Source of the DNA: an uncultured Verrucomicrobiota bacterium
Lineage (GTDB): Bacteria > Verrucomicrobiota > Kiritimatiellia > RFP12 > UBA3636
DNA: 15,438 bases
Reading direction: 5' to 3'
Assembly (NCBI GenBank): GCA_946534745.1
Contig: CAMNDA010000360.1
Coordinates: 1 to 15,438 of the forward strand
Shown here: positions 13,091 through 15,438 of the stretch, piece by piece
Position numbering within the stretch: the first letter of the stretch is position 1
Layout of the letters: every line of letters starts with the position of its first letter
Translations under genes and position numbers: made by a program
Notes under the pieces: generated by a model
Told to the model about the DNA's origin: nothing
Database searches by the model: none
The model's input: the letters and a program-made list of their open reading frames with translations, nothing else

Positions 13091-13684
13091 TTGAAGGCTA
13101 CCATCGTTCATTCGAACGCCGGCGACACGGACACGCGCGTCCTTGCCGCCCTGTGGGACGGCATCCCGGACGCCCGCGTCCTGGACGTCCGCCCCGGAAC
13201 TCCCGGCGCCCGCCGCACCGTCGACGTGGCGATCGCGGAGGAGGATGACACGCTGGTCCTGTGCGGGCACGGAAGCCCGCAGGGCCTCTTCGACCCCGGC
13301 ACGATGGCGCCCGGGGCCGACCTCGCCGCGATCGCGCGCAATCCGCCGTATCTCGTCGACGCGACCAACGCCCCCTCGATCCGCGCGCGCCGCGTGGTCG
13401 GCGTCTGGTGCTACGCGGCCGCGTTCGCGGAAAGCGTCGGACTGCGCGGCTTCTTCACCGGGATGTTCGTGAGCAATCCGCTGGAGGCGTCGTTCGTCGG
13501 CTGCCCCGGGCACGACTCCGCCGCGACGATCACGGAGCAGGAGGTCCTCTTCTGCCGCCGCGTGAACGCGCTGCTCCGCGCCGGTACGCCGCTGTCCGAG
13601 TGGATCCCCCGCCTCCACGCGCAGGCCGACCGCACCCTCGGCGTCGTGCGCTACAACTACGACCGCCTCCGCACGCGGAGCTAA
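13091..13684 (+). CDS. possible caspase-fold (clan CD) cysteine-protease-like protein
   Basis: The 197-residue protein has a plausible His/Cys dyad. LVLCGHGSPQGLF places His60 after a hydrophobic strand, and VVGVWCYAAAFAES places Cys107 after a second strand, the order and layout of caspase, legumain and CHAT-type folds. The spacing of about 47 residues is within the usual range. I chose TTG 13091: AGGAGG lies 6 bases upstream, and the reading frame upstream runs into the preceding gene. The stop of that gene is 16 bases away, so the two form an operon. It lacks a signal peptide and extra domains. The fold assignment is inference from the two motif neighbourhoods; the protein could be a non-proteolytic relative. 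In bacteria small caspase-like proteins often work in regulated proteolysis or toxin/immune systems. Confidence 0.55.
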   Translation: MKATIVHSNAGDTDTRVLAALWDGIPDARVLDVRPGTPGARRTVDVAIAEEDDTLVLCGHGSPQGLFDPGTMAPGADLAAIARNPPYLVDATNAPSIRARRVVGVWCYAAAFAESVGLRGFFTGMFVSNPLEASFVGCPGHDSAATITEQEVLFCRRVNALLRAGTPLSEWIPRLHAQADRTLGVVRYNYDRLRTRS

Positions 13685-13710
13685 TGCGGATTCCCGTTCC
13701 CGTCTTTTCC

Positions 13711-13737
13711 CACGCGGAGTTCGCGGAGTCCGCGGAG
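13711..13737 (-). repeat. CTCCGCGNN nonamer array, inverted block
   Basis: Three 9-base units (CTCCGCGGA, CTCCGCGAA and CTCCGCGTG in minus-strand order) lie 27 bases downstream of the caspase-like gene stop. They are the same nonamer as the arrays at 12400-12478 and 14770-14840, in the opposite orientation. The rest of 13685-13983 holds a 13-base hairpin (13809-13821) and the promoter of the next gene; no gene is visible there. Confidence 0.8.
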
Positions 13738-13856
13738 TTTCTTTTCGTGGCGGCTGTGTCGCTTGCTTTCGAACCGAATTACTTCCGACATGCGGCTTGC
13801 GGCCGATGGCCGACGGTCGGCGGCGCTGTTCCCTTTTCCCCGTGGCACGCTTCTGC

Positions 13857-13862
13857 TAAAAT
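13857..13862 (+). promoter_or_regulatory. Extended -10 box upstream of the gene at 13984
   Basis: TAAAAT, preceded by TGC, matches an extended -10. The -35 region (TTTTCC-like) is weak. This would give a leader of about 115 bases that becomes A/C-rich near the gene and ends AACC directly before the ATG, without a Shine-Dalgarno. It recalls the AACC-ATG junctions of the envelope operon. Confidence 0.45.
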
Positions 13863-13983
13863 CCGCCTTGTCCACGCGACCACCGGCCCCCAAGGATTCC
13901 TACTGCCCCCCGTAAGACGGAAACCCCGGGCCGAGCGCCTTCGTTTGAACCAAAACGACACAACCAACACGAGAACACGAACC

Positions 13984-14643
13984 ATGCCCCTGCCCCCAGA
14001 ACTAGCCGCTCAACTCCGCGCCGCATTTGCCGAGCACATCAACAACATACTGCCACACCACCCGGAGCGCCGCTTTCGCGAATGGCACGAAGAGAACATC
14101 GATCTTCTTGAGCGCGTCGCTGCGGTGGCCAGAAACCCGGATGCCCTGACGACGGATCTGGTGAAAGAACTCGTTTTCCCAGACCGAAACGGCATTTGCA
14201 CTCTCGACCGGGGCAATCTGAGATACCAAATCGGACACAGAAGACCCATGCCGACAGTCGATGCTTTCGTTGAGCCCGTCTCCAATCTCCTTAGAATTCG
14301 AAACGCCGGCAGGAATCTTTCCCGAAATGAATACCACGACTTTCGGAAAAGATTTTTCAGGGCGGCCGGCATGGGGCTCCGCGCCGCAGCCAACCGCGTT
14401 GTCGTCGCCGTGTTCCCGGATCAATTCACCACGCCCGTCCCCGATGACAGAATGGTCGAGGCGCAGAGGGCCCTCGCCCGTCGGAGCTTTGTTCCGTTCC
14501 CCGCGTCGGACGTGTCTTGGTTCGACAGTGCTTCTCTCGTCGTTCGGGAATTGCGCGCAGTTCTCAACGGCAATGGTTTCGACGACGCCTACCTCTCCAG
14601 TTTCGTCTGGTTCGCACCCGAATACTTTTCCGTGCAAGGATGA
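13984..14643 (+). CDS. hypothetical cytoplasmic protein, family not recognised
   Basis: The 219-residue product has no signal peptide, membrane segment or enzyme motif that I can identify. The N-terminal third is helical and charged (HHPERRFREWHEENIDLLERV near residues 20-40). The middle carries YHDFRKRFFRAAGMGLR near residue 120. The end reads DDAYLSSFVWFAPEYFSV, an aromatic-rich finish. I chose ATG 13984 because it follows the A/C-rich leader and ends the upstream open frame, which has no coding character. The frame opens 722 bases upstream but overlaps the caspase-like gene there, so a longer product is unlikely. Third-position GC is much lower than in the left two-thirds of the window, which points to horizontal acquisition. 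A short hairpin follows the stop (14647-14662), and its poor T-tract makes it a weak terminator candidate. Confidence 0.7.
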   Translation: MPLPPELAAQLRAAFAEHINNILPHHPERRFREWHEENIDLLERVAAVARNPDALTTDLVKELVFPDRNGICTLDRGNLRYQIGHRRPMPTVDAFVEPVSNLLRIRNAGRNLSRNEYHDFRKRFFRAAGMGLRAAANRVVVAVFPDQFTTPVPDDRMVEAQRALARRSFVPFPASDVSWFDSASLVVRELRAVLNGNGFDDAYLSSFVWFAPEYFSVQG

Positions 14644-14646
14644 AAT

Positions 14647-14662
14647 CCGCCCGCAGGGGCGG
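14647..14662 (+). terminator. Weak hairpin after the hypothetical gene at 13984
   Basis: CCGCCC-GCAG-GGGCGG forms a 6-bp stem three bases past the TGA, followed by TTGAATC rather than a real T-tract. It could end the upstream transcript but is not a strong intrinsic terminator. Confidence 0.35.
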
Positions 14663-14706
14663 TTGAATCGGGCTTCAAACCGCTTGAGCGCAAGGCCGGA
14701 TCATGG

Positions 14707-14840
14707 CTCTGCGCTCTCTGCGTTCTCTGCGTGTTTTTCAACCGCTTGGGCGACTGCGCAGAGCAAGGTCTCCGCGAACTCCGCGGACTCCGCGTGGGCA
14801 TTTTCCGCTTGAGCGCAATGGACTCCGCGAACTCCGCGTG
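14707..14840 (+). repeat. CTCYGCGNN nonamer arrays ahead of the second paralog
   Basis: Three tandem groups are present: 14707-14733 (CTCTGCG variant, three units), 14770-14796 (CTCCGCG, three units, ending AA, GA, TG) and 14823-14840 (two units, ending AA, TG). The groups are separated by spacers with CGCTTGAGCGC-type near-palindromes (14681-14691, 14743-14752 variant, 14806-14816). The last group ends in GTGAAAAAATTT, an A-rich tract just before the promoter. The overall plan is the same as at 12400-12478. No gene is visible between 14644 and 14942. Confidence 0.85.
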
Positions 14841-14859
14841 AAAAAATTTCGTCGGCGTG

Positions 14860-14888
14860 TTTAGGTTCACCGCGTGTTGTGTTATACT
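14860..14888 (+). promoter_or_regulatory. Promoter of the second small paralog gene
   Basis: The TTTAGG -35-like box (14860-14865), a 17-base spacer and the TATACT -10 box (14883-14888, preceded by TGT) align base for base with the promoter at 12498-12526. A 10-bp palindrome, TTCCGCGGAA (14908-14917), lies about 20 bases after the -10 box. The A-tract at 14841-14849 could be an UP element. Confidence 0.68.
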
Positions 14889-14942
14889 GTCCGGCGTCCG
14901 CGAATCGTTCCGCGGAAAACCAACGAAAGGAAAACCAAAAAC

Positions 14943-15416
14943 ATGCCCAAAATCAACTGGAAAAACGAAATCGGAAATCCCGTCTATCCTTCCTGCAAGA
15001 CTGTTCAAGACTGGTGCAGGCTCCTCGGCGTGCGCGCGCGCGTGAAACCTTGTTTCCAAATTCCTGGAACGGACAAGTGGCTCTGGTTTGCCAAGGCTGA
15101 AAACAAAACTACAAAGAACAGCTATTCCAATCCTTTCCTCGTGGAGGAATACACGGGACAGGGAAATGAGAAGGGCAATGAAGCCCTTCTTGCCAAGATG
15201 AACCTGGAAAGGGTGGAAGAGGAAATCCTCAAGGAGGAAAAGGGGGAAGCTGGCTTCCGAATCGTATTTTTCCGTGACAACCGGAAATTTGGAGCCATTG
15301 CTCCACTGAAGCATGGTTTCGGTTTCCTGGGCGTTTTCCGGATTGATGCCGAAGAATCCAGAAATGCCGGAAAATGCGTCTACAAGCGCGTTTTCGACGA
15401 AGTGGAGCTTCCTTGA
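14943..15416 (+). CDS. hypothetical protein, second copy of the small repeated family
   Basis: This 157-residue paralog of the protein at 12595 has an identical first 20 residues and an identical C-terminal block (residues 106-130), with a divergent middle. The Glu/Lys helix (NLERVEEEILKEE) and the FRIDAEES...GKCVYKRV end are shared. It is markedly less GC-rich than its twin, with many A- or T-ending codons. ATG 14943 is fixed by the shared leader; an in-frame ATG at 14874 lies upstream of the -10 box and is rejected. No second gene follows within the 22 bases that remain, so I cannot tell whether it also has a caspase-like partner. Function is unknown. Confidence 0.8.
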   Translation: MPKINWKNEIGNPVYPSCKTVQDWCRLLGVRARVKPCFQIPGTDKWLWFAKAENKTTKNSYSNPFLVEEYTGQGNEKGNEALLAKMNLERVEEEILKEEKGEAGFRIVFFRDNRKFGAIAPLKHGFGFLGVFRIDAEESRNAGKCVYKRVFDEVELP

Positions 15417-15438
15417 TCGTTGGATTGTGCGTGTCGCG

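Noticed and set aside
13809..13821. Hairpin GCCGA-CGG-TCGGC as a terminator of the caspase-like operon
   Set aside because: The stem is only five pairs and no T-tract follows; it is 125 bases beyond the stop.

Overview
This 15.4 kb window is GC-rich and bacterial, and it is coding on both strands. It has ExbB/ExbD transport genes, large exported TPR proteins, type II secretion-type pseudopilins, a secreted alpha/alpha-toroid protein, very high GC, and several families of short tandem repeats between genes. Together these suggest a Gram-negative member of the PVC group (Kiritimatiellota/Lentisphaerota-like). That placement is inference: there is no rRNA or other marker gene here to fix it.

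Positions 1-6290 (minus strand) hold one envelope operon. A promoter at 6262-6290 reads into a 1139-residue exported TPR protein, a small exported TPR-like protein, ExbB, ExbD and a second ExbD cut by the left edge. ExbB/ExbD form an inner-membrane proton-driven motor, and the two exported helical-repeat proteins are probably its periplasmic partners. Two of the gaps carry the same composite element: a 7-bp repeat starting at or next to the upstream stop codon, then an 8-bp repeat (AACCNNNN) running directly into the next ATG, with no Shine-Dalgarno sequence.

Positions 6317-7425 (plus strand) hold mnmA, a tRNA 2-thiouridylase diverging from the envelope operon. Its second catalytic cysteine is replaced by tyrosine. 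It converges with a minus-strand operon (7422-10137) encoding a secreted toroid protein, a GspJ-like pseudopilin and a GspK-like minor pseudopilin, all with overlapping reading frames. The gspK-like gene contains two inverted copies of a 46-bp repeat. Upstream, also on the minus strand, lies a complete UvrD/Rep-type helicase with a RelE-like N-terminal domain. mnmA, the toroid gene and the helicase each have a promoter whose -10 box ends only 7-8 bases before the start codon, which suggests leaderless mRNAs.

Positions 12349-15438 look accessory and become less GC-rich towards the right. They contain two paralogous small genes of unknown function, each preceded by a 9-bp repeat array and a shared promoter. 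The first sits in an operon with a possible caspase-fold (His/Cys dyad) protein. A separate gene of unknown function lies between them. The paralogs are identical at DNA level across the leader and first 19 codons, but only at protein level in a C-terminal block. This small gene family with its repeats and the caspase-like partner is the best candidate here for something undescribed.
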